64,000 nucleotides of DNA from Parvibaculum sp963975745 (GCF_963975745.1 NZ_CAXBIB010000005.1:62001-126000); one strand, 5' to 3'; counted from the stretch's first letter, positions 35,126 to 44,435 are shown. Program-made: numbers and translations. Notes: generated by a model from the sequence alone, not told the origin.

Positions 35126-36667
35126 ATGTCTGACCGCGAAATCGAGTTGAAACTTGTCTGTACGCCGGCCGAGCTGGAGCGGGTACGGCACGCTCCGGCC
35201 ATTGCGCGGCTGAAGCGCGGTCGCGCCAGCGGCAGGCATCTGCACTCGGTCTATTTCGATACCGACGATCTGGTGCTGGGCGATCATGGTTTCGCCTTGC
35301 GTCTGCGCCGATCGGGCCGCACATGCCTGCAGACGCTGAAGACCGACAGCGGCCTGTCGGGCGACAAGACGGGCGCCCTGGCGCGCGACACTGGCGAATA
35401 CGAAGCGCGCTTGCCCCGCGGCGCCGAGGGACCCGATCTCAACAAGCTGCCGGCTGGCCTCAAGTCGCGCATCCAGAAACTCGCAAACGGCAGCCCCATT
35501 TCACCACGCCTCGTCAGCGACATCCGCCGCACCGTTCATTGCCTCGAAACGCCCGATGGCGATGTCATCGAGCTGGCGCTCGACAAGGGCGCCTTGCGCG
35601 CCGGCGCTGCACGCGAGATTCCGGTCAGCGAAATCGAACTGGAACTCAAGGAAGGATCGCCTGAAAGCCTCTACCGGCTTGCGCTTGATCTCAGCGATAT
35701 CGCAAATCTGCGCGTCGGCTTCGAAAGCAAGTCCGAACGCGGCTTTGCGCTTCTGCGGCCGCGCGTTCCGGCAGCGATCAAGGCGGAAACGCTTGCGCTG
35801 GCGCCGGATACGACGCTGGAAGACGCCTACGCGACCATATTGCGTCACTGCCTCGTGCATCTGACGTCCAATGAAGCCGCCACAGTCGAAGCACGTCTTC
35901 CCGAGGCGCTGCATCAGATGCGGGTGGCGTTGCGGCGCGCGCGTTCGGCTCTGGCGATTTTCCGCCCCGCGATCGGCGGCGGCATGGCCGACCGTCTTGC
36001 CGGGGAAGCGAAATGGCTGGCGAATGAACTGGGGCCTGCGCGCGATTTCGATGTCTTTGTCGAGGAGATCGTCGCGCCCGTGACGCCACGCGACGCGGCC
36101 CTGTCGCGTCTTCATGCGCGGGCGACAGCGGCGCGGAACGAGGCCTGGGACCGGGCACTGGCCGCACTCGGGTCGCGGCGCTATACGCGCTTTCTCCTCG
36201 AATATGGATTGTTTCTTGCCAGCCGCGGCTGGCGCCTCAAACGCAAGGCGCCGCGGCTTGCGCGTGACTTCGCCGTCGAGGCGCTCGACCGCCGCCTCGC
36301 CAGCGTCGTCAAGCTTGGCCGTGACATCGAAACGCTCGATCTCGAAGATCGCCATGAACTACGCAAGCGTCTGAAAAAGTTCCGCTACGGCCTGCATTTT
36401 CTCTCGTCTCTTTTCGAGGCCGGGAAGGCGAAACCCTATATCAGGCATCTTTCGCAGCTTCAGGACGTATTCGGCGGCCTGAACGATGTGGCGACCGCAC
36501 ATGCGATCCTCGACGGGCCGCTGGCCGCCCTGCCGAACGACGAGGGATCGGCCGGTGCGGCAACCCGCATTTTCGCATGGTCCGAAAAGCGCGCCGCCGC
36601 GGACTGGAAGGGCGCCCTCCGGCTGTGGCGGCGCTTCCGCGAGGCCGAGCCCTTCTGGCGCGACTGA
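35126..36667 (+). CDS. CYTH-CHAD domain protein
   Basis: The 513-residue product joins an N-terminal CYTH (triphosphate tunnel) domain to a C-terminal CHAD helical domain. The ExExK signature EIELK is at residues 5-9, with further charged strands (YFDTDDLVL, RLRRSGRTCLQTLKTD). CHAD begins near residue 245; its conserved histidines and basic residues are in LPEALHQMRVALRRARSAL and HELRKRLKKFRYGLHFL. CYTH enzymes act on triphosphates and CHAD binds polyphosphate, so tripolyphosphate or polyphosphate handling is likely. I start at ATG 35126 where similarity begins. Confidence 0.93.
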   Translation: MSDREIELKLVCTPAELERVRHAPAIARLKRGRASGRHLHSVYFDTDDLVLGDHGFALRLRRSGRTCLQTLKTDSGLSGDKTGALARDTGEYEARLPRGAEGPDLNKLPAGLKSRIQKLANGSPISPRLVSDIRRTVHCLETPDGDVIELALDKGALRAGAAREIPVSEIELELKEGSPESLYRLALDLSDIANLRVGFESKSERGFALLRPRVPAAIKAETLALAPDTTLEDAYATILRHCLVHLTSNEAATVEARLPEALHQMRVALRRARSALAIFRPAIGGGMADRLAGEAKWLANELGPARDFDVFVEEIVAPVTPRDAALSRLHARATAARNEAWDRALAALGSRRYTRFLLEYGLFLASRGWRLKRKAPRLARDFAVEALDRRLASVVKLGRDIETLDLEDRHELRKRLKKFRYGLHFLSSLFEAGKAKPYIRHLSQLQDVFGGLNDVATAHAILDGPLAALPNDEGSAGAATRIFAWSEKRAAADWKGALRLWRRFREAEPFWRD

Positions 36668-36850
36668 TCTCGCAGGCTGTACATATGGCGTCTCAAGTTG
36701 GGACGTTCGAGCGCGAACATCTGTCTGGCGCCATCGCACCAGACATGGGTGCCCCTGTTAAGCAAATGTGAAAGGCTGCGACCTAGGCTTGCGCTTCGGG
36801 TTGGTGACCGCGCTTTTGCGCGGCAAAGTGTGCGTTAGGGTCTTCTGTCA

Positions 36851-37945
36851 ATGTCCGAGAGTTCAGGTACCGCACCGCGAATGGTTGCGATCGAGCTGGA
36901 GCCCGCGCCCGAGCGCAAATCGGCCGGCGAACCGCACGCCATTGTCGGGCGCCGCATCAGTCAGGAAGCGCTGAAGCGCCTTCACGATCTTCATGAGCGG
37001 TATTTGAGGGGTGTGCCCAATGGCTGGTGCATCGTCATGAAGGAGTGCGACCTGTCAGGTCTCGACTTCCGCAATCTCAATTTCTCGCATGGTCATTTCA
37101 TCGGGTGTGATTTCAGCGGTGCCAATCTCGAGGACTCGCGGTTTGCGGGTGCCAATCTTTTCAGTGCCCAGTTCGATCGCGCCAATCTGACGCGCACGAA
37201 TTTCACCCGCGCCGATCTGCGTGGGGCGCAATTCGAGAATGCCGAGCTTGAAGGCGCCCGCCTCGACGGCGCCGATCTGCGCCGCGGTGCGGTCATTCGC
37301 ACCGGCGCTTCGGCGCCTGTCGGCAAGGAGAATTCGAGCTTTCGCGGCGCGCGCATGTTCGGCACCAATATGGCCGAATGCAAACTGCTGGACGCCGATT
37401 TCGAAGGCGCGGCGATGTCGGGCGCCAGCCTGCAGGGTGCCGATCTGCGGGGGGCGAGCTTCGCTGGCGCCGAACTGCGCGGCGTCGAACTGTCGGGCGC
37501 CAATCTGGCCGATGCCGATTTTCGCCGTGCCATCATGGATGAGGCGACCTCGGCGCGCGGCGATCTGATGCGCGCCGTGAAGCCGCGCACAGCGCCCGGG
37601 CCGGAGCGCATGGCGAAGATTCTGGCCGACCACATGCTCTGGATTCAGACCGGGCAACAAAAGGGCCATCGCGCCGATTTCGCCCGCATGGACCTGTCGC
37701 GGACCGATTTTTCGCGTGCGGTGCTGGCCGGCGCCGTGTTTCGCGAGACGATCCTTGCCGACGTCAATTTTGAGAATGCCTTTCTCGCGGCCGCAGATTT
37801 CACCAATGCGATCCTGTTGCGGGCCAATCTTCTGGGTGCCGATCTCCGGGGCGCCGATCTCCGGGGCGCCGATCTGAAGGAGGCAACGCAGGATGGGGCA
37901 AAAACCGGCGAACTGTCGGGCACCAGCCTCTCGACGCGGGTCTGA
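36851..37945 (+). CDS. Pentapeptide-repeat protein
   Basis: The 364-residue product contains two blocks of A(D/N)LXX repeats that should fold as right-handed quadrilateral beta-helices, about residues 58-245 and 275-350. They are split by a non-repeat helix-like stretch (GPERMAKILADHMLWIQTGQ). The N-terminal 57 residues hold a helix (RISQEALKRLHDLHERYL). No signal sequence is present. Pentapeptide proteins range from gyrase protectors to scaffolds, and nothing here selects a role. The 3' end contains an exact 15-bp tandem repeat. Confidence 0.93.
   Translation: MSESSGTAPRMVAIELEPAPERKSAGEPHAIVGRRISQEALKRLHDLHERYLRGVPNGWCIVMKECDLSGLDFRNLNFSHGHFIGCDFSGANLEDSRFAGANLFSAQFDRANLTRTNFTRADLRGAQFENAELEGARLDGADLRRGAVIRTGASAPVGKENSSFRGARMFGTNMAECKLLDADFEGAAMSGASLQGADLRGASFAGAELRGVELSGANLADADFRRAIMDEATSARGDLMRAVKPRTAPGPERMAKILADHMLWIQTGQQKGHRADFARMDLSRTDFSRAVLAGAVFRETILADVNFENAFLAAADFTNAILLRANLLGADLRGADLRGADLKEATQDGAKTGELSGTSLSTRV
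37838..37876 (+). repeat. 15-bp tandem repeat inside the pentapeptide gene
   Basis: The unit GCCGATCTCCGGGGC occurs exactly at 37838-37852 and 37853-37867, and a third copy begins at 37868 before diverging. Each unit encodes one pentapeptide (ADLRG). Being a multiple of three, a copy-number change would keep the frame. Confidence 0.85.
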
Positions 37946-38059
37946 CGGGCCTTCAGCGCCGCCGCTGGCTTCCCGGCCCCAAATCTGCTACGCAAAGCCG
38001 CCGTGCGGCGCCATTTCGGGCATCCGCCGGATATGTCAACGCTTCCGGAGCCGCCACGC

Positions 38060-38389
38060 ATGGCCGCCGACGCCAGCCAGCTCGATCAATTGTTCGCGAC
38101 GATTGCGGCCCGCAAGGGCACGGATGCGGCGGCATCCTACACGGCCAGGCTGCTCGCTGGCGGCACGCCGCTTTGCGCCCAGAAGCTTGGCGAGGAAGCG
38201 GTCGAAACGGTGATCGCCGCTACGCGTGGCGATGCCGGGGCAACCATCGCAGAAAGCGCCGACCTGCTCTATCACTGGCTGGTGCTGCTGGCCGCCCTCG
38301 AGATCGATCCTGCCGATGTCTATGCCGAACTGGCGCGCCGCGAAGGGCGCTCCGGTCTCGATGAAAAAGCTGCCCGAAGCTCGAACTGA
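38060..38389 (+). CDS. hisE: Phosphoribosyl-ATP pyrophosphatase
   Basis: HisE removes pyrophosphate from PR-ATP in the second step of histidine synthesis. The 109-residue product carries QKLGEEAVETVIAA and the metal-binding ESADLLYHWLVLLA. ATG 38060 is chosen because CGGAG lies nine bases upstream and the length fits the family (about 107); ATG 38033 would add nine residues. It is detached from hisF by the CYTH-CHAD and pentapeptide genes but keeps strand and downstream partner coaA. Confidence 0.93.
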   Translation: MAADASQLDQLFATIAARKGTDAAASYTARLLAGGTPLCAQKLGEEAVETVIAATRGDAGATIAESADLLYHWLVLLAALEIDPADVYAELARREGRSGLDEKAARSSN

Positions 38390-38431
38390 GACGGGATCCG
38401 ACATCATGACCACCGCAGTGGAAACCGGCCC

Positions 38432-39394
38432 ATGCCTCTGAGCGACCCCGACGACAAGGTGCTTCTGTCGCCTTTTCGGCATTTCACCTCGGAGGACTGG
38501 GGCCGTCTGCGCAAGGATACGCCCTTGCCGCTTTCGGAAGCGGAACTGGAGGAGTTGCGCGGCTTCGGCGAGCGCATTTCACTGGATGAGGTGTCGGAAA
38601 TCTTTCTGCCGCTGTCGCGCCTGCTCAATCTCTATGTCGGCGAGATGCAGGAACTCTATCGCGTCACCTCGGATTTTCTGGGCCGCGAGCAGGACAAGGT
38701 TCCCTATATCGTCGGTGTGGCCGGCTCGGTGGCGGTCGGCAAGTCGACCACGGCGCGCATTCTGCGCACCTTGCTGGCGCGCTGGCCCAATCATCCGAAG
38801 GTTGACCTCATCACGACGGACGGATTTCTCTATCCGAACAAGGTGCTCGAGGAACGCGGCCTGATGCAGCGCAAGGGCTTCCCCGAAAGCTTCGACATCA
38901 AGCGCCTGCTGCGTTTCCTCTCCGATGTGAAGGCCGGCTCACGCCGTGTCGAAGCACCGGTCTATTCGCATTTCACCTATGACATTCTCGCGGGCGAAAC
39001 GGTCATGGTCGACCAGCCCGACATTCTTGTCGTCGAAGGCCTGAACGTGCTGCAGCCCTGGAAGCCTGCCGATGGCGACGACCCGCAACCCTTCGTTTCG
39101 GATTTCTTCGACTTCTCGATCTATCTCGACGCCGACGAGGAAGCGATCCGGCGCTGGTATATCGAGCGTTTCCTGAGCTTGCGCCGCACCTCATTCAAGG
39201 ACCCGGCCGCTTATTTCCACCGCTATTCGAAGCTGAGCGAAGCCGAAGCGATCGAAACGGCAGATGCGATCTGGACCTCGATCAACCTCGCCAACCTCCA
39301 CCGCAACGTCCTGCCGACGCGCCAGCGTGCCGACCTGATCCTGCGCAAGGGCGATGACCACCGCATTCGCGACGTGTATCTCAGGAAGATCTGA
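38432..39394 (+). CDS. coaA: Type I pantothenate kinase
   Basis: CoaA phosphorylates pantothenate, the controlled first step of CoA synthesis. The 320-residue product starts with SPFRHFTSEDWGRL. The P-loop is GVAGSVAVGKSTTARIL near residue 98, followed by ITTDGFLYPNKVLEERGLM and MQRKGFPESFD. It lies 42 bases after hisE. The pairing hisE-coaA is common in alphaproteobacteria. Confidence 0.96.
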   Translation: MPLSDPDDKVLLSPFRHFTSEDWGRLRKDTPLPLSEAELEELRGFGERISLDEVSEIFLPLSRLLNLYVGEMQELYRVTSDFLGREQDKVPYIVGVAGSVAVGKSTTARILRTLLARWPNHPKVDLITTDGFLYPNKVLEERGLMQRKGFPESFDIKRLLRFLSDVKAGSRRVEAPVYSHFTYDILAGETVMVDQPDILVVEGLNVLQPWKPADGDDPQPFVSDFFDFSIYLDADEEAIRRWYIERFLSLRRTSFKDPAAYFHRYSKLSEAEAIETADAIWTSINLANLHRNVLPTRQRADLILRKGDDHRIRDVYLRKI

Positions 39395-39397
39395 CGT

Positions 39398-40393
39398 TCA
39401 GAGCAGCCCTTTTGTCTGCGCCAGCTTTGCCAGCGAGACTTGCGGCCTGGGTCCGTAATGCGAGATCACCTCGGCCGCCGCCATCGCGCCGAGCCGCCCA
39501 CAGGTAACCGGGTCGCGCCCCCGGGTCAGGCCGAACAGAAATCCCGCCGCAAAGAGATCGCCCGCACCCGTCGTATCGACAACCTTCGCAACCTTGTCGG
39601 CATCGACCACATGCACCTCGCCATCGGCGACGATGACCGCGCCTGCTTCCGAGCGCGTCAGCGCCGCGAACTTGCAGTCGGCCCGCACTTTCTGAAGCGC
39701 CTCGTCGAAGACGTCGGTTTCATAAAGCGCCAGGATTTCTGCTTCGTTGGCGAATAGCAGATCGACTTCGTCCTTTGCCAGACGGCGGAATTCGTCGCGG
39801 TAGCGATTGACGCAGAAACTGTCGGACAGCGTCAGCGAAACCAGACGTCCGGCCTGATGCGCGATCTTCGCGGCCTTGAGAAAGGCCTGCTTGGCGCCGG
39901 GCTCGTCCCACAGATAGCCTTCCATGTAGGTGATGGCGGCAGCGCGGATCGTTTCTTCGTCGATGTCGTCCGGGCCGAGCTTCTGCGCAGCGCCCAGAAA
40001 GGTGTTCATGCTGCGCTGCGCGTCCGGCGTTACCAGAATGAGGCAGCGCCCGGTCGGCGCGCCGGATGTTGCAGGCTTCGCCGGAAAATCGGCGCCGAGC
40101 GCCTTGATGTCATGCATGAAGACGTCGCCGAGCTGGTCCTTCCGCACCTTGCCGAAAAAGGCACCCTTGCCGCCCAGCGAGGCAAGCCCCGCGATCGTGT
40201 TGGCGCAGGAGCCGCCTGACATTTCGACCGCCTGGCCCATATGTGCGTAGAGTTCGTCGGCGCGCTTGTCGTCGATCAGCGTCATCGAGCCTTTTTCGAT
40301 GTCGTTGGCGATCAGGAATTTGTCGTCGGCGTCGGCGATAACATCCACCAGCGCATTGCCGATGCCGGCAACGTCATATTTGAGATCGGTCAT
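39398..40393 (-). CDS. PfkB-family kinase (adenosine kinase-like)
   Basis: The 331-residue product has the ribokinase fold: GIGNALVDVIADADD at the N terminus, GGSCANTIAGLASLGGKGAF and the catalytic-base motif VDTTGAGDLFAAGFLFG near residue 275. Homologues in this class are usually annotated adenosine kinase; sugar specificity cannot be read directly. I start at the ATG ending at 40393. Its end is three bases from the end of coaA. Confidence 0.9.
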   Translation of the reverse strand: MTDLKYDVAGIGNALVDVIADADDKFLIANDIEKGSMTLIDDKRADELYAHMGQAVEMSGGSCANTIAGLASLGGKGAFFGKVRKDQLGDVFMHDIKALGADFPAKPATSGAPTGRCLILVTPDAQRSMNTFLGAAQKLGPDDIDEETIRAAAITYMEGYLWDEPGAKQAFLKAAKIAHQAGRLVSLTLSDSFCVNRYRDEFRRLAKDEVDLLFANEAEILALYETDVFDEALQKVRADCKFAALTRSEAGAVIVADGEVHVVDADKVAKVVDTTGAGDLFAAGFLFGLTRGRDPVTCGRLGAMAAAEVISHYGPRPQVSLAKLAQTKGLL

Positions 40394-40614
40394 GGTCCTC
40401 GGATTCAATTGAAGTTCGGGGAGGGGTTCGGGCCGGAGTATAGGCAACCGGCTCCATAAGTCCAAAAAACGGGGCTTTCCGCATCAGATCGGGCGCTCGC
40501 CGCCTCTCGGATGCGACATGATGTCTCGACCATGCGGCGCATGCCGGGCATTCTGTCATCTGCCGGCCCTTTCTTCATTTCAGCTTCGACCGGCAACAGA
40601 CGAGGATATGCTGG

Positions 40615-41286
40615 ATGTTGTCCGACGCCCTGCGCGCCCTGCGCGAAACCTTTTCCGCTCCCTTGCGCCGCGTGATGTGGCTGTCCCTGGGTCTGACACT
40701 GGTCCTGCTGGTGCTGTTTGGCGCCGGCCTGCAATGGGCGCTCGCCGCGCTGCCCGAATTCGGCATTGGCTGGATCGACACCGTCCTCGCCTACGCAGTG
40801 CGCTTCCTGGCCGTCATCGTGTTGATCCCGCTGGTTCACCCGGTCGTTTCGCTGGTCGCCGGCCTGTTTCTCGAAAACGTCGCGGCGCGCGTCGAGGAAA
40901 CGTCTTATCCTTCCGATCCGCCGGGGCAGGACCAGCCATTCTGGCAATCGGTGGCCGTTGCCATCCGCTTCACGGCCGTACTGATTGCGGTCAATCTGCT
41001 GGTGTTGCCCTTCTATCTGATCCCGATCGTGAATGTTTTTCTGTTCTGGGCCGTCAACGGCTATCTCCTCGGCCGCGAATATTTCGAGCTGGTGGCGTTG
41101 CGCCATCGGGCGCCGAAAGATGCGACGGCCCTCCGCCGCCGCCACCGCGGCCGGGTCCTGGCTGCCGGCGTACTTGTGGCGCTCTTTGCGACCGTACCGG
41201 TCCTCAATCTCTTTGCGCCCCTTTTCGGCGCCATCCTGATGGTCCATACCTACAAGAAGCTTGCCGCCCCGGAGAGTTTTGCATGA
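40615..41286 (+). CDS. EI24/CysZ-like membrane protein
   Basis: The 223-residue protein has about four long membrane helices (residues about 20-45, 58-88, 118-150, 185-212). It contains FLENVAARVEE and NGYLLGREYFELVALRHR, the signature of the EI24 domain family that includes the sulfate permease-like CysZ. No sulfur genes are adjacent, so the substrate is not assigned. Its stop overlaps the start of the next gene (ATGA). Confidence 0.88.
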   Translation: MLSDALRALRETFSAPLRRVMWLSLGLTLVLLVLFGAGLQWALAALPEFGIGWIDTVLAYAVRFLAVIVLIPLVHPVVSLVAGLFLENVAARVEETSYPSDPPGQDQPFWQSVAVAIRFTAVLIAVNLLVLPFYLIPIVNVFLFWAVNGYLLGREYFELVALRHRAPKDATALRRRHRGRVLAAGVLVALFATVPVLNLFAPLFGAILMVHTYKKLAAPESFA

Positions 41287-41660
41287 AGCGTCGTCTGGTT
41301 CTGTTGCTGCCCTTGATCCTCGCCGCTTGCGAAACGGCGCCGGGTAGCGGCATCGACGCGCGCGGCGGCGCGATGGCATCGCTTGGCGCCGGCGCGCTGA
41401 CCCCGGCGAGCCTTGCAGGTGCGGCACCTGCCGCCATTTCGGCGCGTCTGGGCGCGCCCGATTTCCGTCGCAGCGAACCGGATGCCGAGGTCTGGCAATA
41501 TGCCGGCAGCGATTGCAGTCTCTTCGTCTATTTCTACAAGACCGCCTCCGGCGTGCTCGCGGCACGCCATGTCGATGCGCGCAGGCTCGAGGGCGGCGCG
41601 GCCGACAAGACCGCCTGCCTGTCATCGGTGATGGCACGCCGCAACATGCCGGTGTCCTGA
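41283..41660 (+). CDS. Small outer-membrane-type lipoprotein
   Basis: The 125-residue product has a type II signal peptide, KRRLVLLLPLILAAC, with the lipobox LAAC. The mature part has a short low-complexity stretch and a beta-rich region (ISARLGAPDFRRSEPDAEVW, then DCSLFVYFYK). The start-of-domain pattern LGAPDFRR recalls BamE/SmpA-like lipoproteins, but similarity is too slight for a name. It is translationally coupled to the EI24-like gene and convergent with nth. Confidence 0.82.
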   Translation: MKRRLVLLLPLILAACETAPGSGIDARGGAMASLGAGALTPASLAGAAPAAISARLGAPDFRRSEPDAEVWQYAGSDCSLFVYFYKTASGVLAARHVDARRLEGGAADKTACLSSVMARRNMPVS

Positions 41661-41663
41661 AGC

Positions 41664-42308
41664 TCAGGCCAGCGTCGTCTTGGCCTTGAACTGGCAGAGA
41701 TCGGCCAGCTTGCAGGCCGGACAGTCGGGCTTGCGCGCCTTGCAGACATAGCGCCCATGCAGGATCAGCCAATGATGCGCATGCAGGCGATATTTGGCCG
41801 GCACGACCTTTTCGAGCTTCAGTTCGACCGCCAGCACATCCTTGCCGGGCGCAAGTCCGGTCCGGTTGGCAACGCGGAAGATATGCGTGTCGACGGCAAT
41901 GGTGGGTTCGCCGAAGGCGACATTGAGCACCACATTGGCCGTCTTGCGGCCGACGCCGGGCAGGGCCTGCAACGCCGCGCGGTCGCGCGGCACCGCGCCG
42001 CCATGTCGATCGATCAGCAGGCGCGACAACGCGATGACGTTCCTGGCCTTGTTGCGATAGAGGCCGATCGTCTTGATATGGCTGACAAGGCCGGCCTCGC
42101 CGAGCTTCAGCATCTTCTGCGGACTGTCGGCGATCTTGAAGAGTTTCTCGGTGGCCTTGTTGACGCCGACATCGGTGGCCTGCGCCGACAGCACGACCGC
42201 GACCAGCAGCGTATAGGTGTTGCTGTATTTCAGCTCGGTCTCGGGTGCCGGGAGGTTGGCCGAAAGGCGGCGGAAGAATTCTTCGATCTCGGGTTTTTTC
42301 ATTGGCAT
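41664..42308 (-). CDS. nth: Endonuclease III
   Basis: Nth is the base-excision DNA glycosylase/AP lyase for oxidised pyrimidines. The 214-residue product has the helix-hairpin-helix LPGVGRKTANVVLNVAFG with the catalytic lysine and then VDTHIFRVANRTGL with the aspartate. The iron-sulfur cysteines C-x6-C-x2-C-x5-C are in the C-terminal CKARKPDCPACKLADLC. The DUF2244 gene is divergent 77 bases away, a common pairing. Confidence 0.96.
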   Translation of the reverse strand: MPMKKPEIEEFFRRLSANLPAPETELKYSNTYTLLVAVVLSAQATDVGVNKATEKLFKIADSPQKMLKLGEAGLVSHIKTIGLYRNKARNVIALSRLLIDRHGGAVPRDRAALQALPGVGRKTANVVLNVAFGEPTIAVDTHIFRVANRTGLAPGKDVLAVELKLEKVVPAKYRLHAHHWLILHGRYVCKARKPDCPACKLADLCQFKAKTTLA

Positions 42309-42385
42309 GGCAGAGACTTTGCCATAACGCCGCCGCGCTGCAAGGCCGCATTGCCCATGCGCCCGCCCTGCACTAGCTTTCACAC

Positions 42386-42910
42386 ATGACTGCCTTGGCC
42401 GCCTTCCCTGCCGCCGCCATGAACGCGGTGCCGCTGTCCGCGCCGCTTCATTTCGATGCGTTGCTGACGCCGCATCGTTCGCTTTCGCGCCGGGGTTTCT
42501 TCATCGTCATGGGGGTCGTTGCGGCGGTCAATTTCACCGCTGGCGCATTTTTCATGGCCAAGGGCGCCTGGCCGGTTCTCGGCTTTTGCGGTCTTGAGGT
42601 CGCACTGGTCTGGTTGGCGTTCAGGGCCAACTACCGGGCCGCGCGGGCACATGAAACCGTGCAATTGTCGGACGATGAATTGCGCATCCGTCGTGTCGAT
42701 GCACGCGGGCGCGCCCGGGCCTTCAGTTTCCAGCCCTATTGGGTCCGCCTTTCGCTGACGGAGAACCCCGACAAGTCGACCCATCTCCATTTGCTGAGTC
42801 ACGGACGGCGGCTGGAGGTGGCATCCTTCCTCTCGCCAGCCGAGCGCGCCGATTTTGCCCGCGCGCTCGAAGCGGCGCTGGCCGGCCTCAAATCCGCGCG
42901 GCCGGCCTGA
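42386..42910 (+). CDS. DUF2244 membrane protein
   Basis: The 174-residue protein has two membrane helices at about residues 36-56 and 62-80 (GFFIVMGVVAAVNFTAGAFF, VLGFCGLEVALVWLAF). A cytoplasmic domain with YWVRLSLTENPDKSTHLHL and LSPAERADFARAL follows. DUF2244 proteins are widespread in alphaproteobacteria and often sit beside nth. No function is established. Confidence 0.9.
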   Translation: MTALAAFPAAAMNAVPLSAPLHFDALLTPHRSLSRRGFFIVMGVVAAVNFTAGAFFMAKGAWPVLGFCGLEVALVWLAFRANYRAARAHETVQLSDDELRIRRVDARGRARAFSFQPYWVRLSLTENPDKSTHLHLLSHGRRLEVASFLSPAERADFARALEAALAGLKSARPA

Positions 42911-42917
42911 CGGCCGG

Positions 42918-43550
42918 TCAATGCGCTTCGCGCTCGATCAGCATTTCCTTTTTCAGCACATTTCCCCGGTCGTCGAGCTCATAGACGATCGGCGCACCGG
43001 TCGCGATGTTGAGCGCGAGCACTTCTTCCTGGCTGAGCCTGTCGAGCAGCATGACCAGCGCCCGCAGCGAATTGCCATGTGCCGCAACAAGCACGCGCTC
43101 GCCCTTGAGGACGCGCGGCAGGATTTCCTTTTCGTAATAGGGCAGCACCCGCTCGGCGGTCATCTTCAGGCTTTCGCCGCCGGGCGGCGGCACGTCGTAG
43201 GAACGGCGCCAGATATGCACCTGTTCCTCGCCCCACTTCTGGCGCGCATCGTCCTTGTTGAGACCCGACAGATCGCCATAGTCGCGCTCGTTGAGCGCTT
43301 GATCCTTCACGATCTCGATGTCCGTCTGGCCGAGCTCCTCGAGCATCAGCCGGTTGGTCTCCTGCGCGCGGCTGAGCGCCGAGGTGAAGGCGACATCGAA
43401 CACGAGGCCGCGCGCCTTCATCGCCTGGCCCGCCTCGCGCGCCTCGGCAATGCCCTGTTCGGTCAGGCCAGGATCGCGCCAGCCGGTAAAAAGGTTCTTC
43501 TTGTTCCATTCGCTTTGTCCGTGGCGGACAAGCACAAGCAGATTCGACAA
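42918..43550 (-). CDS. gpmA: 2,3-bisphosphoglycerate-dependent phosphoglycerate mutase
   Basis: GpmA interconverts 3- and 2-phosphoglycerate. The 210-residue product has the phosphohistidine motif LVRHGQSEWNKKNLFTGWRD at residues 7-26. It continues with LNERDYGDLSGLNKDD and the second catalytic histidine in VAAHGNSLRALVM. dapB lies 31 bases upstream on the same strand. Confidence 0.95.
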   Translation of the reverse strand: MSNLLVLVRHGQSEWNKKNLFTGWRDPGLTEQGIAEAREAGQAMKARGLVFDVAFTSALSRAQETNRLMLEELGQTDIEIVKDQALNERDYGDLSGLNKDDARQKWGEEQVHIWRRSYDVPPPGGESLKMTAERVLPYYEKEILPRVLKGERVLVAAHGNSLRALVMLLDRLSQEEVLALNIATGAPIVYELDDRGNVLKKEMLIEREAH

Positions 43551-43581
43551 GGCTCACTCCAGCGTTTTATCCGTAGACAGA

Positions 43582-44394
43582 TTATTCGATACCCAGCACG
43601 TCGGCCATGCTGAACAGGCCGGGCCCCTTGCCCTGCCCCCATTGTGCCGCCTTCAGCGCGCCGCGCGCAAAGATACCCCGGTCCTCGGCCACATGGCCAA
43701 GCACGATGCGCTCCTGTGCGCCGGCAAAGATCACCTGATGGTCGCCAACGACCGAACCGCCGCGCAAACTCGCAAAGCCGATGGCGCCCGTCTTTCTCGC
43801 CCCGGTCTGTCCGTCGCGCCCGCGTTCGGAATTCTCCTTCAGCGCAATGCCGCGCCCCTCGGCGGCCGCCGCGCCGAGCAGCAGGGCTGTGCCCGACGGC
43901 GCATCGACCTTGTGACGGTGATGCATCTCGACGATCTCGATATCCCAGTCGCTATCGAGTGCGCGGGCCGCCTGCCGGACCAAGGCGGCCAGCAGATTGA
44001 CTCCGAGGCTCATATTGCCGGCCTTGACGATGGTCGCATGCCGCGCCGCCGCCGCGATCCGTTCCTCATCGGCGTCCGAAAAGCCGGTTGTGCCGATCAC
44101 ATGAACGATCCGCGCCTGTGCGGCCAGCGCCGCCAGCTCGACGCTCGCAGCCGGTACCGAAAAATCGATCAGCGCATCGGCCTCCTTGACGACGCCAAGG
44201 GCATCGTCGGTTGCCGCGAGGCCGAGCGGTGCCAGCCCGGCAAGCGTGCCCAGATCGGCGCCGAGATGGACCGATCCCGCCGCCTCGATGCCGCCGGTCA
44301 GCACGAGCCCGTCGGTTTGATGGATGAGCCCGATCAGCGTCCGGCCCATCCGGCCGCCCGCTCCCGTCACTGCAATCTTGATGTCATCGGCCAT
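43582..44394 (-). CDS. dapB: 4-hydroxy-tetrahydrodipicolinate reductase
   Basis: DapB reduces the lysine/diaminopimelate intermediate HTPA. The 270-residue product starts ADDIKIAVTGAGGRMGRTL with the nucleotide-binding loop. The catalytic pair lies in EMHHRHKVDAPSGTALLLG near residue 155. The ATG ending at 44394 is used; a longer open frame upstream has no similarity. dapB and gpmA together are a frequent alphaproteobacterial pair. Confidence 0.96.
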   Translation of the reverse strand: MADDIKIAVTGAGGRMGRTLIGLIHQTDGLVLTGGIEAAGSVHLGADLGTLAGLAPLGLAATDDALGVVKEADALIDFSVPAASVELAALAAQARIVHVIGTTGFSDADEERIAAAARHATIVKAGNMSLGVNLLAALVRQAARALDSDWDIEIVEMHHRHKVDAPSGTALLLGAAAAEGRGIALKENSERGRDGQTGARKTGAIGFASLRGGSVVGDHQVIFAGAQERIVLGHVAEDRGIFARGALKAAQWGQGKGPGLFSMADVLGIE

Positions 44395-44435
44395 GTCGGT
44401 CTTCCATGCGTTTGGGGCGGTATAGCAGCCCCTAT

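Noticed and set aside
41283..41660. BamE/SmpA annotation for the small lipoprotein after the EI24-like gene.
   Set aside because: Only a loose LGxP pattern is shared and the gene context does not match bamE, so it stays a lipoprotein of unknown function.
40405..42351. A 648-codon minus-strand frame across the EI24-like, lipoprotein and nth genes.
   Set aside because: Composition is arginine/glutamine-rich shadow sequence; the three genes it crosses have clear motifs and signals.
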